Below are positions 31,320 to 43,189 of a stretch of DNA of 64,000 nt, piece by piece (the stretch's first letter is position 1; each line of letters starts with the position of its first letter). The notes under the pieces were generated by a model. It saw nothing but the letters and a program-made list of their open reading frames with translations, ran no database searches and had not been told where the DNA came from. Source of the DNA: Ypsolopha sequella (taxonomy: Eukaryota > Arthropoda > Insecta > Lepidoptera > Ypsolophidae); the NCBI GenBank assembly GCA_934047225.1, contig CAKOHE010000043.1, forward strand, positions 124,001 through 188,000, read 5' to 3'. Position numbers and translations under genes: made by a program.

Positions 31320-31529
31320 CTGAAAAACATAATAAATAAGTTTGAATTTACCTAAGTACATAGTATAATTTTTAACCCACTATAAATTATAAAATAATGC
31401 AAACCCATTAAAGAAAAATACTCAAGTTTCACAAACAAATATAAAACATAATATTAATTCCTAAATATTTACCTAAATTCAAGGATATTACCACGTTATA
31501 AAAAAAGATTGGTAAATTCTCAAACCTAC

Positions 31530-31646
31530 CGGAATCGACTCTTCGATAGTCTTTTGTGCAGATATTGTTGGATCATTGTCTTTGCCTTCCATTTCTGAAG
31601 CAATGAATGAGCTTAGAGATTGTGGTGATCCAGACGATGCTTTTCT
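31530..31646 (-). CDS. Exon-like unit B (117 bp)
   Basis: Acceptor TTATGTTTCTTAG, 39 codons reading RKASSGSPQSLSSFIASEME then GKDNDPTISAQKTIEESIP, donor GTAGGTTTGAG. About two-thirds of residues match unit A; the block EGKDNDPT.S.QKT is strongest and is also present in unit C. 117 bases is a whole number of codons, so the unit could be included or skipped without changing frame. Confidence 0.45.
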
Positions 31647-31717
31647 CTAAGAAACATAACAAATAACGCTGAATATGTTTTAATACGGAATATAATTTTT
31701 TACGTACTAGGCTGTCG

Positions 31718-32212
31718 GGTAACAGTTGGTAACCCTATGTCATTAAATAACAAGATGTGACCAATTCGTAGTGGTGTAGAAAAAAAACTACATCAAAATA
31801 AACAGAGTTGGCTCGACGCAACCTGAAAAATTTTGTAAAGTCAGCAAAACCAGCACAATTTTATTGATTAAAAAAAAATCACATCATCAAGTATATATCA
31901 TCGATAGAGCGTATAAAAGGTGCTAAAGAAAGCTTTTTTTCATATAAAAAGATATTCGATAAAATCAGGCTGATATAAGTACCAACATAGGACATGCAAA
32001 CCTTATTTTTAAGCACCTTGTGATACGCTATACCGAACATAGTACTTGCTACTTATTGACGTAATTTTTGTCAGAAAATTTGCGTTGTTTTTGCTGACTG
32101 TATAAAACGCTCTAGGTTGCGCCTAGCCAACCCGGTTTATTTTGATGTAGTTTTTTTTCTACATCACTACGAGTTGGTCACATCTTGTTACTCGATGACA
32201 TAGTGTTCCCGA
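31718..32212. mobile_element. Palindromic MITE, about 110-bp arms
   Basis: CTATGTCATTAAATAACAAG, ATGTGACCAATTCGTAGTGG and AACTACATCAAAATAAAC are complemented at the right end (GTTTATTTTGATGTAGTT ... CTTGTTACTCGATGACATAG). It lies between exon-like units B and C. Confidence 0.82.
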
Positions 32213-32535
32213 ATGTATTCTGACAGTCTACTATTCTATACCATAAATTGCCACCGAATGACGTTAGCGTCAGCCGTCGGTTGCAGTCGACCATACAACG
32301 CTGACAATACCATCAATCGAGTACAGTCGGCGCTGTTTGGCAGCGTCAGCGCGTCGAATGCAACCAATAGCTGGCGCTGACTACCATTGTTCGATGGTAG
32401 TCGATGGCTATCGCCAACATGGTTCGACATAAGCATGTGTACGGCTACCGTTTTGAAAGTGATGTTCGTTTGTTGGCACTCTAAATATTTACAAAATTTC
32501 AATGACATTACATAATTTCAATGACAATGATATTT

Positions 32536-32905
32536 GATAGGTGGTAGAGCTGATGCTGGACTCGACTGTGGAGGTACCACCATCTTATTTGGAGACCCCC
32601 TCGAAGTAATTCTGAGGAGAGTAAGAGGACAGCTCACAGGCAAAAAACCAGGAGACCCACCATGCCTAGGACCGATGGATGGCGGTATATCCATCCCTTA
32701 TAGCCGGGCCTTATATGGAACAGACTGGTAACGGGCAGCGGCGTCACTGGTGCGAGGGTTCCGGCACCGCGCTCATCAACCCCCTGCCCAGCGTGTGTGA
32801 GTATGGACAATTCTTCCAGGATGACCACCGGGAATCACAAAGTCCTGAAACGGCTTATGTCCAGCAGTGGACGAACGAGGCTGATGGATGGATGGAATGA
32901 CATTA
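32536..32905 (+). pseudogene. Degraded non-LTR fragment with RTE-like tail
   Basis: The 3' part, ACGGCTTATGTCCAGCAGTG then GACGAACGAGGCTGATGGAT, reads AYVQQWTNEADGWME and matches the C-terminal YVQQW and GATGA-type tail of lepidopteran RTE-related elements. The tail GATGGATGGATGGA ends near 32897. The upstream 250 bases look coding-derived but I cannot assign them. Confidence 0.5.
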
Positions 32906-32943
32906 CAGGTTACATGCACAGATTATTTTGAATTAATATATTG

Positions 32944-33023
32944 TCAGGTCTTGGTCTTTTTTGCAGATTTTGTCGGATTATTTTCTTTGCCTTCTGTTTC
33001 TGGTGGTCTCTTTTTAGATGCCC
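32944..33023 (-). CDS. Exon-like unit C with stop codon
   Basis: Acceptor ATATATTATTTCAG, then GG and codons ASKKRPPETEGKENNPTKSA, KKTKT, stop TGA at 32946-32944. EGKENNPTKSAKKT aligns with EGKDNDPTISAQKT of unit B. Being highest on the minus strand, it comes before B and A in transcription order, so its stop would end translation before them unless it is skipped. It is Lys-rich at the end, unlike A and B. Another acceptor-like TTCATTTCAG with a short open segment lies near 33131. Confidence 0.4.
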
Positions 33024-33384
33024 CTGAAATAATATATCAATTATATGTATTATACCTACAATTCTAGTTATTCAACTACATAATATTACAGGTATAAATA
33101 CCACGGTTTTGATATGCCTGTCTGGGACATATTTTTCTGAAATGAACTAAAACAAGTATTTCAAATAGTGCTCCGGTCCAAAAAAACAGGTCGGAAGCGG
33201 AGCTAAACCATATACATAGTCCGAGCCTTGATACTTGGGTAGTTTATTTAGCTGGATAGAAGTAAAAACAAAATTTTGAGCAACGTTTGTTGCGTGAATT
33301 GTTGCTTATAGCTGTTTATAATAATAATTATACCTATACATTGTCATGATAGGAATCCCCGAGGGGGCTTTGGAGGTGTTTCGA

Positions 33385-33600
33385 GTGTCTCCGCACTCGG
33401 TACACCCGCGTTTCACCGACGATAAGTATGTCCCAACGTGGTTGGTGGTGACTTCGGGCACAAAACATTCAGCAAGTAGTAAGTATTAGTAAATACTATG
33501 CACAAAAATTCCGAAAAACTCCTTGGTGCATGCCCAACCGAGGCTTGAACCTGGATCTCAAAATTGAGAGGCCTGCGTTCTACCCATGAGCTACTATATT
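33385..33600 (-). mobile_element. tRNA-derived SINE, copy 2
   Basis: Minus-strand head TAGCTCATGGGTAGAACGC (A box, very tRNA-like) and GGTTCAAGCCTCGG (B box), then GGGCATGCACCAAGGAGTTT and the body also seen at 25870-26175. Better preserved promoter boxes than copy 1. Confidence 0.8.
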
Positions 33601-34012
33601 ATAATTTTTCTAAAAAAAGTTCCTTGCTAACTCGTCAAACTTCTAGTTTATTATAGCGTCCACGCGCGAACTTCACAGCACAATTTATCCTCTAAATAAC
33701 TAAGTCCATTGCCGAAAGTACTCTCTGAACGCACACAAATAAAAATCCTTATAAATATTTTCGCAAACATGTCATCAGACGCCAGGGTGCGGTACGTGGC
33801 AACGAGTGACACAGCCTCCCCGTCTGAACGCCACTGCATGACTGATGCCTGCGCCCGCGCAGAGCACCTCTTAGCCTTTGACCTTGAAATCTTACATATT
33901 TCGATATTTTTAATAGAAAAAGTTACTGGATATACTTGAGATATGTTGCATTTAAAGTTCAACAGATTCTTAATTTTTTGGCGTGTAAATATTTCCAAAC
34001 GTCATAGCAGAT
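33601..34012. other. No gene recognised
   Basis: Overlapping ORFs on both strands (33709-33939 plus, 33998-33651 minus) share no known motif and are likely chance frames. Confidence 0.35.
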
Positions 34013-34429
34013 TAGGAGGAGTAGGGAATTTAAGCCAAAAAAACATCATACAGTTGTTATTTTTTTTAATATAGAAGTTTTGATCGTACGAAACCAAAAC
34101 TTGTTGCAAATATTTTTAAAGAGTTATTATTTCATATATATTTTTTTCAAGCCATTTGGTTCAGCCGTAAACGAGGAGTAGGCTTTAGAAAGTACACATC
34201 TGGCTGTATTTGAAGGATCAAGCGCCTTAATACCGCCAAATGGGTACTTTCTAAAGCCTACACCTCTTTTATGGCCAAACCAAAAGTATTGAAAAAATAT
34301 ATTATGGATTATCAACTCTAGGACAACATATGCAACATTTTTCTTTTTCGTACCACCAAAACTTCTATATGAAAAATTGTTTCAACTGAATGGTGTTTTT
34401 TGGCTTGAATTTCCTACTGCTCCTAAGCG
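34013..34429. mobile_element. Palindromic MITE, about 417 bp
   Basis: TTAGGAGGAGTAGGGAATTT, AAGCCAAAAAAACATCATAC and matching inner blocks are complemented to CTCCTAA at 34429 (GTATTCAG-like and GGCTTGAATTTCCTACTGCT). An inner second hairpin (GTAGGCTTTAGAAAGTACAC / GGGTACTTTCTAAAGCCTAC) sits at the centre. Confidence 0.82.
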
Positions 34430-35900
34430 GCTTAGGTGATTTAATTCATTTATGCTTTGATAAATAGATAAACTTGATAGCTATAAATATGACATAGAAT
34501 TATTCAATCGAACAATGGCGCCCATGTGAAAAGTATTATTTTCTCCTATTTTGCCCTTTCAAGGACGCGGCGAGCGTCGTAACAGCCACCACGCATTGTG
34601 CACTGATTTGAACGTTATTTCAATGTCGTTTCCGTCGATATTCATACAGACAAATATCGAGCTGCTAATTTGGTGACGGTAATCACCTTAAGAATATGAC
34701 ATAGCCAAAACAAAAACCAGTTCCGGGCGTGGCTTATTCTATTTTACGATAGCGCGTGGGGGGAAATTCGTCCCGGTCTCTAAGTTCGCGTCACCATAGC
34801 AAAAATACGAATAGAGTGGACGAGGCAGGGTCAAAAGTAATACGTATTTTATTTTATCTAATTTATTACTGTATTTCGATCATCGTCACACGGCATTGAT
34901 CCTACTTGCTATCACGTCGGGACGTAAATTTATTATGGTCGGCTAAAAGTGGTTTTTTGAGTGTTTGATTTATCAGTTGACCCTCGGAACATTTCAGACA
35001 CTCCTTTAGAGATACATAATAATATTGTGGCGGTTAATTGTCACCATTACCCATTCTTTAAATATTTTTCGCCCGTTGAGCTGGTTTTACACTTGCGGGA
35101 AAATAAATTGGACCAAAAATTTCTTTACAAAAAAATTTTACTAAAGCTGTTATTACAAAAAGTGGAAACTAACAAATATTCTCGGAAGGAATGCACCACG
35201 TCACTACCTATCTCACTGTAGCCTATATCAATTATGCCTCTCTCATTCAACCACGTTTAACTGCGTTCCTATCTCATTCCAACTCATTTTAAATAGCGTC
35301 ACTATTTATCTCACTCTAACGCGTGTTAAATGGCATTTCTAATGAACGTCAAATATTTTTACTGCCCGCCACTCTTTCATTCTAAATTCTAATTATTTTA
35401 AAAAATACGCAGCTCCTTTGGTAGTAAAATAGCAATAACTTTTTTTTCAAAAGTAATACACAGAAATTGCCAGATCATTTGAAAAACAATATTTGATGAG
35501 CCGTTATTTAAGACAATTTGCAAAACTAACATAGGACATTTTTTTTCAGGGTGTGGTATCGAACTAACCTAATTACAAAAAATTGCTCATAAATTGGGTT
35601 TTTATTTTTCTTCCTGATGTAACAGCATTTCAAGGTTTATTTTTGACTTTATCAATAGCATGACTATTCAGAGTTGCGCAACAAAAATTTTATTCTTAGA
35701 ATTTAGAACTGGTTAGCTTTGACTCTCAAAAATCTATTCGAATTTATAAAAGTACCATCAACTCGAAGACTATCTACTTTTTGCTGAGGTCATAATTTGA
35801 TATTCTGGTCAGTCATGAGCTGGCCTACCAGCCTTCCAAGGGAAAGAGTTGACTTTTGGGACACCTGTTTACCCTTGCGATAAATCGCCAAGTGTTTGAA
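34430..35900. other. No assigned gene
   Basis: Holds an ORF (34961-35221, only a GTG start) with no domain and several CACTCTAACGC/TATCTCACT words around 35200-35340 that look like decayed repeat. GGTAATCACCTTAAG (34677) is the possible partner of 29741. Confidence 0.3.
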
Positions 35901-37532
35901 ATGTTCAGGTCTCTTTACGCAAAATGAAAAAACAAAACTCTTTTAGGATTAATTTGTTGTCCCTATGTTTGTCTGTTTGTCCGTTTGTCTAGGCAATTTT
36001 TCTGGGTAAAATCAATAAATGCTAATATTTACAGCCCTGTAAAATATACATATTATAACGTTTTTATGGCCTTTTGTTTAACTTTTTCATACAAATTTTT
36101 TCCTTATGAAAATATAGAGATCAACACTTTACATAATATTTTGCATTTGAAAGAAAGCACAGAAAGGAACTCTAGAACAAATAATGTAAAAAATATTAAA
36201 CCATATCTTTCTATTCTAAAGGGATTAATAATTTACTCTTTGTTCAATGTGGCGATAGCTTTGTTTATTATTTTTTTCTTTCTTTGTTACAAAGATAACA
36301 AATATTTTCATACAACGTTTTCCTTAAGGGCTATTTCTCCGAATTTGTAACAAAATATTAAGAAATAATTATAACGGTAAAGTACAACTTTTAGCTAAGA
36401 CAATTTATTGTTAAAAGTTTGCTATATGCATAAACATATTTTAATGATATTATGGTATCTTCAAAATAATTGGGTTTTCCATAAGCGTGATATCAGATTA
36501 TTTAAGAAATTTACGGCTGGTATCACGACGACGGATAAGCCAATTATTTTATTACTATTGTAATATAATTAAAAATATGTTAATGCATACAGCAGACTTT
36601 TAACTATAAGTTTTCTTAACTAAAAGTTGTATTTTTACTTATTGAAATTGTATTTCTCATCAAGAAGTGCAAAATGACAAGATATTCAAAATAAGTTAAT
36701 TGAATTTGTGAAATGGTTTCAGGTCAAAACAGTTTTCCATGAAACGGTAATTGTTTATACTTAGCAAAGTGTGTAAACTTAGTCATCTTAACATGAACGA
36801 CGCCTGTATTTCTGTCTTTTTTATTTCCGGTATAGATAAAAATATACAAACTTGTTAAACTTTGCGTAAAAACGAGGCAATATTGACGATATCCTGACAG
36901 CTATTATGATGGTGTTTTACCAAATTTTGCTTTTTGGGCTAGATAGAGACGTAGTTAGATGTCACTAGAATATACTCATGAAAAAAGATATGAAGAAAAT
37001 AAGCTGTAGACTTCACATTCGGTTTATAACTATTGTATGAATTTTAAGAAAAATACAGGGGTAAAGGGACCTCTTAAGGAAAACCTTGTATTAAACTATT
37101 TGTTATCTTAGTAAAAAATAATTCAAGGAAAAAAATAAACAAAGCTATCGCCACATTGAACAGTAGATAATTAATCCCTTTAGAATAGAACAACATGGTT
37201 TTCATATTTTTTACATTATTTGTTCAACAATTCCTTTCTGTGTTGACTTTTAAATGCAAAATATTATCTCAAGTGTTCATCCCTACATTTTCATAGTGAG
37301 AAAATTTGTATGAAAAACGTAAAAAAAAAACGTAAAAACCTAAAACGTAATATAAATAAAAACGTCAAAAGTATGTTTTTACAGCTCTATAGAGGGCCGT
37401 TCATATTGGTATTTATTAATTTTACCCAGAAAAAATTGTCTAGACAAACGGACAGACAGACAAACATAGGGATAACAAATTAATCCTAAAAGAGTTTCAT
37501 TGTTTTCATTTTGCGTAACAGAACCTGAACAT
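35901..37532. mobile_element. 1.6 kb element with about 450-bp inverted arms
   Basis: Left arm ATGTTCAGGTCTCTTTACGC...AAAACTCTTTTAGGATTAA...TTGTCTGTTTGTCCGTTTGT pairs with 37078-37532. Further homology, GATAAATCGCC, lies outside both arms (35878 and about 37615), so the right arm may carry a small insertion near 37533-37610. The ORF 35985-36350 lies inside an arm and has no domain. The centre holds a nested MITE. Confidence 0.78.
36378..36635. mobile_element. Nested palindromic MITE
   Basis: AGTACAACTTTTAGCTAAGA ... TATGCATAAACATATTTT is complemented by AAAATATGTTAATGCATACA ... AACTAAAAGTTGTA. Arms about 65 bp, inside the loop of the larger element. Confidence 0.78.
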
Positions 37533-39900
37533 GTACCGACAGGATTATCTACGATCTAGTAATTTTGCCATGCACTGTAAATATTTCAAAATAAATTTCT
37601 ATATTTTAAATGCTTGGCGATTTATCCCAAGTAAGTGTACCTATATAATTTGCAAAAAACTTCACTTATTTGGACCTGAAATGGTGAGCCAATACTACAG
37701 GGTAATTTCACGAAAAGGTCATTGACCTTTGTTACAGATCTCAGTAAGTATAAGTAAATTAATTTGGGTTTCAATAACGATTACAAAATTATTCTTTTAG
37801 AGTAACATATATTATTTTCCCGCATAAAAGTATGAATTCATTCCAAATTCATTCAGTTTTGTTGTTATGACTATGGCACGATGTAGCTAAATCACTCATA
37901 CGCATATTTTGTTGAGTTTTTAACGGCAGGAATATGATGCTCCTCGAAATATTACTTTATAAAATTAATTTCAATGTGTTTTGAAGTAGTTTTGGGAGAT
38001 ATTTATAGCTTGCAAAAAAGGGCACAGGTTCCACGTCTTACGGGCGCCAACGCTAGGCGTAGACTGACAATATCTTGCTCCCGCTGACTGCATCAGTGGA
38101 TTTACGTATTTTTGGAAAAAGGGGGTGCTTTTTTTGACCCGAATAACGTGGTATTTGGAAAATGAATAGATATCATTCACACTAATTTTATTTAAAAAAA
38201 ACCAACAAAATCGCGAAAGCGATACCTGAAACAAAATCGATAAAAAGTGTGCAATAGAGGGTTACAAAAAAATTCATTGACAGTACAAATATGAATCGAT
38301 TAACGTGGTTTGTGGAAAATGAATACCTTAAAGTTCAACCAAAAACATGTATTTTTTTTATGGCTATACGTAACCTAATTATTGCAACAAAATCATCCGA
38401 AAGCTGACATTTTATTTCTGTTTGTATTTTCGATCCCCTTAACGTTTTACTTCTATCCGAAAACTGTTCCTCTCGCACTGCGGGTCTTTCCGCATGTAGT
38501 AACAGCGATTGATGTAAACGTGACCCATCCTCTTAATTATTTTTTGAAATTTAATCTTTAGTGAATTTATGGCTTGGTGTGTGGAAGAAGGAAAGAAGGA
38601 AGGTGTGTAATCTGTATCTGCATATAATATACACTAAAGTAGTCACAATGTAATAGGTCCGTTTTGACATATGTCATCGCAACGTATCTATGGATGTGAA
38701 CCATGCAAATCGGTAACTATGTCAACCGATTCTCACGAGAAATCGATTCAAAATATTATGAGTTTGTTATCGTTTGAAATATTTTCAAGTTTATTGGTTA
38801 TAATTTCCAGAATAAACATAATTGCCAAAGTCAACGTGAAAGAAAATATAAACAGTTCAAAAGTAAAGCCTAAAGTCACAAGAAAAAAACTCTAAAAACA
38901 AACGGGAGCACAACGACTTCCAATATGGTGATAGAAAGATATTTCGGGTGCTAAAACCAGCTTTTAATTTTTTTTCTCTACGAAAAGAATCTGAAATGGA
39001 AATTCTTACGTGCCAGTAATATTTTGTAATGTTGTACTTCACTGACCTCAAATTAGATAGAGGCCTGAGCGTTGATAGATATAAAATACTGGCCAGTAAG
39101 AAAAATATGTAGGCTTCAAGATGAAAAAATTGCTCCATGCCTTATAAAAAAAAAATACTGCCATATTTCTTACCAGCCAATCTGTCTATTGATAGGATGA
39201 TTTATGGAAAACTGCCTGTAAACCAATTCATTAATTTAAAAAAATGGGACTTTAAGCAATAAATGCATGTTTTTTATATATACATTGTATATATAATTGT
39301 ATTTGTATATATATTTTGTTTTTGTAAACTATAAGTTTAAAAGCTAAGTGGTATGTAACATTATTTAGCACAATTATTATATTATATTTTTCGGTATACG
39401 CGACACCGTTACAAATACATGCAAATGTTCAAATCTAAAAAGTTTATATTTGCAAAAAAAAAAAAAGGAAATTTAAACTTGGCTTTTTGTGTACTGGTCT
39501 CACAAAAGCTAATTACAGATCATTACAATTATTTTATCAATATTAAAACAAGTTAATTATTTTCACGTGGAATCGAATTGAGTCCGTGAAATTAGGCGAT
39601 TATCTGGTTACAACACTATTATTAAGAAAAAATTTACTGAGAATGTAACTGTTTTTCAGACATGATGTAGTAATTCAAAATTGCATTTTATTTTGGAATA
39701 TGCGTGAAAATAGTACTTGAAATATGTTCCGTGATAATTAAAAAACGTTTATTTATTTTCTTTAAACCCAATAAGTTAATAATTATTTGTTAACCGTTTC
39801 ATTTATTACATGTAAAGTTATATTCTATGGTCGTTCTTATCTGTCAAAACGGGCCTCTTATTTTGTGGCAACTGTAGTTATACACTATTATACACTACTA
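37533..39900. other. Long AT-rich stretch, one internal duplication
   Basis: AACGTGGTATTTGGAAAATG (about 38146) recurs as AACGTGGTTTGTGGAAAATG (about 38302), offset about 156. ORFs at 37971-38234, 38671-38895 and 38857-39138 have no recognisable motif or partner. Nothing else identified. Confidence 0.4.
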
Positions 39901-40038
39901 CCCGGTCACATTATCTCGAGACCTCGCTGGAATGCGAACCACCCGCCCCCGTTCTCCTTTCACCTCCCCGCGCTCTGTATCTGAGCGCCGACGCGACGTG
40001 ACGTCATCGACGCCAGGTCTCGAGATAATGTGACCGGG
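39901..40038. mobile_element. 138-bp MITE with perfect 23-bp TIRs and GC-rich core
   Basis: CCCGGTCACATTATCTCGAG ACC at 39901-39923 and its exact complement at 40016-40038. The core (CGCCGACGCGACGTGACGTC) is much richer in GC than its surroundings. No coding. Confidence 0.85.
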
Positions 40039-40657
40039 ATATAGTTATCAGCAACAGATCCTTAATTGAACCAATCCCGACGATATTTTTTCTTCACAAA
40101 CAACAATCCTACTGTACTACACCAGCTTTGTCCAAACACCAATAACTCAGCTAATAAAAAACTGCGTATGTACCTATAAATTAATTTACCGGCACCACAA
40201 ACAAACATCACACATACATACAATATGACCACTTTATTGACACTACGCCAACTTAAATTCAACCTTATCGTTAAGTAGATAAAGATCAACAGCTGGTTCT
40301 AGTTATGAACGTATCTTCATACAATTTGTTAGGTTGAGTGACAGCTCGTCAACCCCATTACAAGCGGCTTGTTTGCACCCATAGAGTTAGAAATCAAAAG
40401 AGTTTGTAGATATGACAAAGATACAAGTTTTGTATTTGTTGTGTCTACGATACATTACCATACATAAACAAATATTTTTTACATTTATTTCCTTCCTCCC
40501 GAAACAGCTTGTCAGGTTGTCATGCCGGAACACAAGTTTTAGTCATGTTTTCGTCATAAAAATAACCCCTAAAATAACAATAATAAAACATTTCCTTGTC
40601 ATGTTACTAGCTCTATTGGGTAGAGGAATTGGGCCCTTTACTCCCCATCCTCCTTTA

Positions 40658-40912
40658 TACAAGGTGACATGAATTTATACAGCCAAGTTCATACTGGAGG
40701 CTGTGTAATCCACGGAATACGGATCATTAACATATTTTATGAAATTTAGAAATACATTTTTTTTTTTCTTTCATTTATTGACTCGGGGCTACGCTAGCGT
40801 TTGTAGGGAATAGGAAAAAAGTTATTTGCGTATTTCCCAAAAAAGGGTCATCACACCTTGACACCGACTACTTACCGAGTCTTCAGTGTGAATTTATATG
40901 TCATTAATGTCA
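40658..40912. mobile_element. MITE family B, diverged copy with internal insertion
   Basis: Starts TATACAAGGTGACATGAATT and includes AAGTTCATACTGGAGGCTG and near the right end CACCTTGACACCGACTACTT. Ends are poorly preserved, so the right boundary is approximate. Confidence 0.55.
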
Positions 40913-41022
40913 TTAGTACCATTAATACAATAAAATAAAAGTATGTCTTTCATACTTCCATTAACAGACTTGAGACTTTTAATTGTGGTTTTGTATACCT
41001 ATATATAATTCATAATTGCTAC

Positions 41023-42082
41023 GCTGCACCCCGTAGCAAAAGCTAAATATAGTTGTTCTTATAGCCTACTACCGCGTAGCGTACAACACGAATATGGCAT
41101 CAAAACCGAACAGAAAGTCGATTATTTTGCCCTAGGGCTTAATTATTATTATTTTTTAAATTTATTTACTAGAAGTTGGCTAACCTGCAACCTTTTCTGT
41201 GTACCATAAATGTTATACTTTTTTTTCCACAGTTTAACGGCTCTTGATACAGTCCTTTTAAGCCAATCATAATTTAAAGTTCACAAGATTATATTTTTGT
41301 TTTATTTCCTCACACTATGCATTGAAAAACGTAGTATGATACATGGGCGTAAGAGCAATAAATTACTCGGTTACGTTTAAAACGCTCGCTACGCTCGTGT
41401 TTTAAATCGTCCTCGTAATTTATTCCTTTTCGTTATTGAATAACCTGTATTAGCAGGGACCGTTCTTCCCTTGTTACATTGTTTTTGTACTTTTGTTAGT
41501 AGGAGAAAGGGTGAGTTGGTGTTTGTGTTTGAGAGGGTGTGTGTGCGTGTGTAGTGTATGTGCTGAAATCTGTGTGGTATACATATTATTAGATTAGCTT
41601 TTTTTAATAATTTTATATAAATATGATAATTTTATTTCTATAGGAAAAATTAAATACTTAAATCAGGTAGTTATACTAAATGAATTTCTAATGGAAATGG
41701 AAGGCGAAAAAAGTTTGTGGCGTTAAAATAGTAGTTTATGCTACAAGGGCGAAAAGGAATAAATTACGAGGACGATTTAAAACACGAGCGTAGCTAGAAA
41801 TAAAACAAAAATATAATCTTGTGAACTTTAAATTATGATTGGCTTAAAAGGACTGTATCAAGAGCCGTTAAACTGTGGAAAAAAAAGTATAACATTTATG
41901 GTACACAGAAAAGGTTGCAGGTTAGCCAACTTGTAGTAAATAAATTTAAAAAATAATAATAATAAAGCCCCAGGGGAAAATAATCGACTTTCTGTTCGGT
42001 TTTGATGCCATATTCGTGTTGTACGCTACGCGGTAGTAGGCTATAAGAAGAACTATATTTAGCTTTTGCTACGGGGTGCAGC
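41023..42082. repeat. 1.06 kb palindrome made of two inverted copies of the 385-bp repeat family
   Basis: Left arm 41023-41432 starts GCTGCACCCCGTAGCAAAAG; right arm 41750-42082 ends CTTTTGCTACGGGGTGCAGC. Arms differ by only a few bases, but the right arm lacks about 90 bases present in the left (from CCTCACACTATGCATTG). Both contain the family markers seen at 14827-15603. The spacer (41433-41749) is unrelated and carries TGTGTGTGCGTGTGT. Confidence 0.9.
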
Positions 42083-42208
42083 TTATTGTTAGCTTATTGT
42101 TAGCTTAAAAGGAGCTTCCAAAGAATTGTAAAAATTACTTGTGTGTAAATAAAAAAAAATTGTTTTTGTAAAAAATTGTATCATTTGATAATGCCATAAA
42201 GGCGAAAA

Positions 42209-42421
42209 GATTTAGCCCAAGACAGTCCTGGATGGAGGCTCACTGTTCAAAAGAAGGTGTTTGAGTTTGAAGAAGAACGTAAAGCTGTTCTCGACGCCAA
42301 ACGTGATGAGATCCACACAAGACCATCTGCGGCCATCCCCTGTAATTATGTAAATGGGCTTTTGATATGTAGCCTGTGCAATCGCACTTTCAATAAACTG
42401 ATCCCAAGACCACAGTCGTAG
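42209..42421 (+). pseudogene. C-terminal fragment of a non-LTR ORF2 with a Cys-Cys motif
   Basis: Open frame DLAQDSPGWRLTVQKKVFEF ... GLLICSLCNRTFNKLIPRPQ S, stop. The pattern W-R-x-T-V-x-K followed by C-x2-C-x-R-x-F resembles the C-terminal half zinc finger of insect non-LTR ORF2 proteins. The 5' part is absent. The following sequence ends in ATCATCATCATCATC near 42850, a possible 3' tail. Confidence 0.6.
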
Positions 42422-43189
42422 GGCTAGGGATACGCTTATCACTAACACATCCTCACACAATAACACACCCTTACAAACACACACGCACACACCCTACCAC
42501 ACTGACACACTCCTTTTGTTTTTGTTTAAATTTATTTTAATTTTCAAGTTACTTTAAACTTTACAATTTAACTGCTCCCAACACAAGGAGAATGGCGCTG
42601 TTACTCCTTACTTACATAACTAAAAACCTAGCTAGGAAACAGCAACACCTTTGTTATGGTACCACATTGTTATAGACTAAGCATAAACATGTACATATCC
42701 TTCATCTTGTACCCACTTATGATAAATAAATAAATTTGAACTTGAAATTTGATAAAAGGCCAAAATAGGCTATGTCAGCCATTGGAGGGCTCACCAGCGA
42801 AGCTCTGAGCCTTGATCAGTCACTATGACCGAAAACTGCCACGAGGCATCATCATCATCATCAAAGGCGAAACCGGTCAGGAAGTTCTAAATGAATTTGT
42901 GGGATAGTACAAGTGATTTTTTGTTCATAAATAAAATGTTTTATATGCATCAAAACTGTTAATAAAATCAATTTTACCGCACTTTAACTCTGAAAGCTTG
43001 CGCGGGTAATTTTTTTTCACATAGTTGTGCAGTATGATCAGTACGTGGCCTTATTTAAAGATCGCAGGTTATTTACAGCATGTATATTTCCAAAATTTAT
43101 AGCTACGCTACGACGTCTACGAGCTACGTGCTGACTACGCGACCACAGCAAGCACAAAATAACCACTTACAGAAGGTTCACTCCGCATA
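42422..43189. other. Probable 3' UTR then unassigned sequence
   Basis: AATAAATAAATAAATTTGAA near 42724 and an ATC run near 42850 suggest a retroelement 3' end. Beyond it nothing recognised. Confidence 0.35.

Noticed and set aside
38857..39138. 93-codon minus-strand ORF with hydrophobic N-terminus
   Set aside because: No conserved motif, AT-rich context, no splice or partner evidence.
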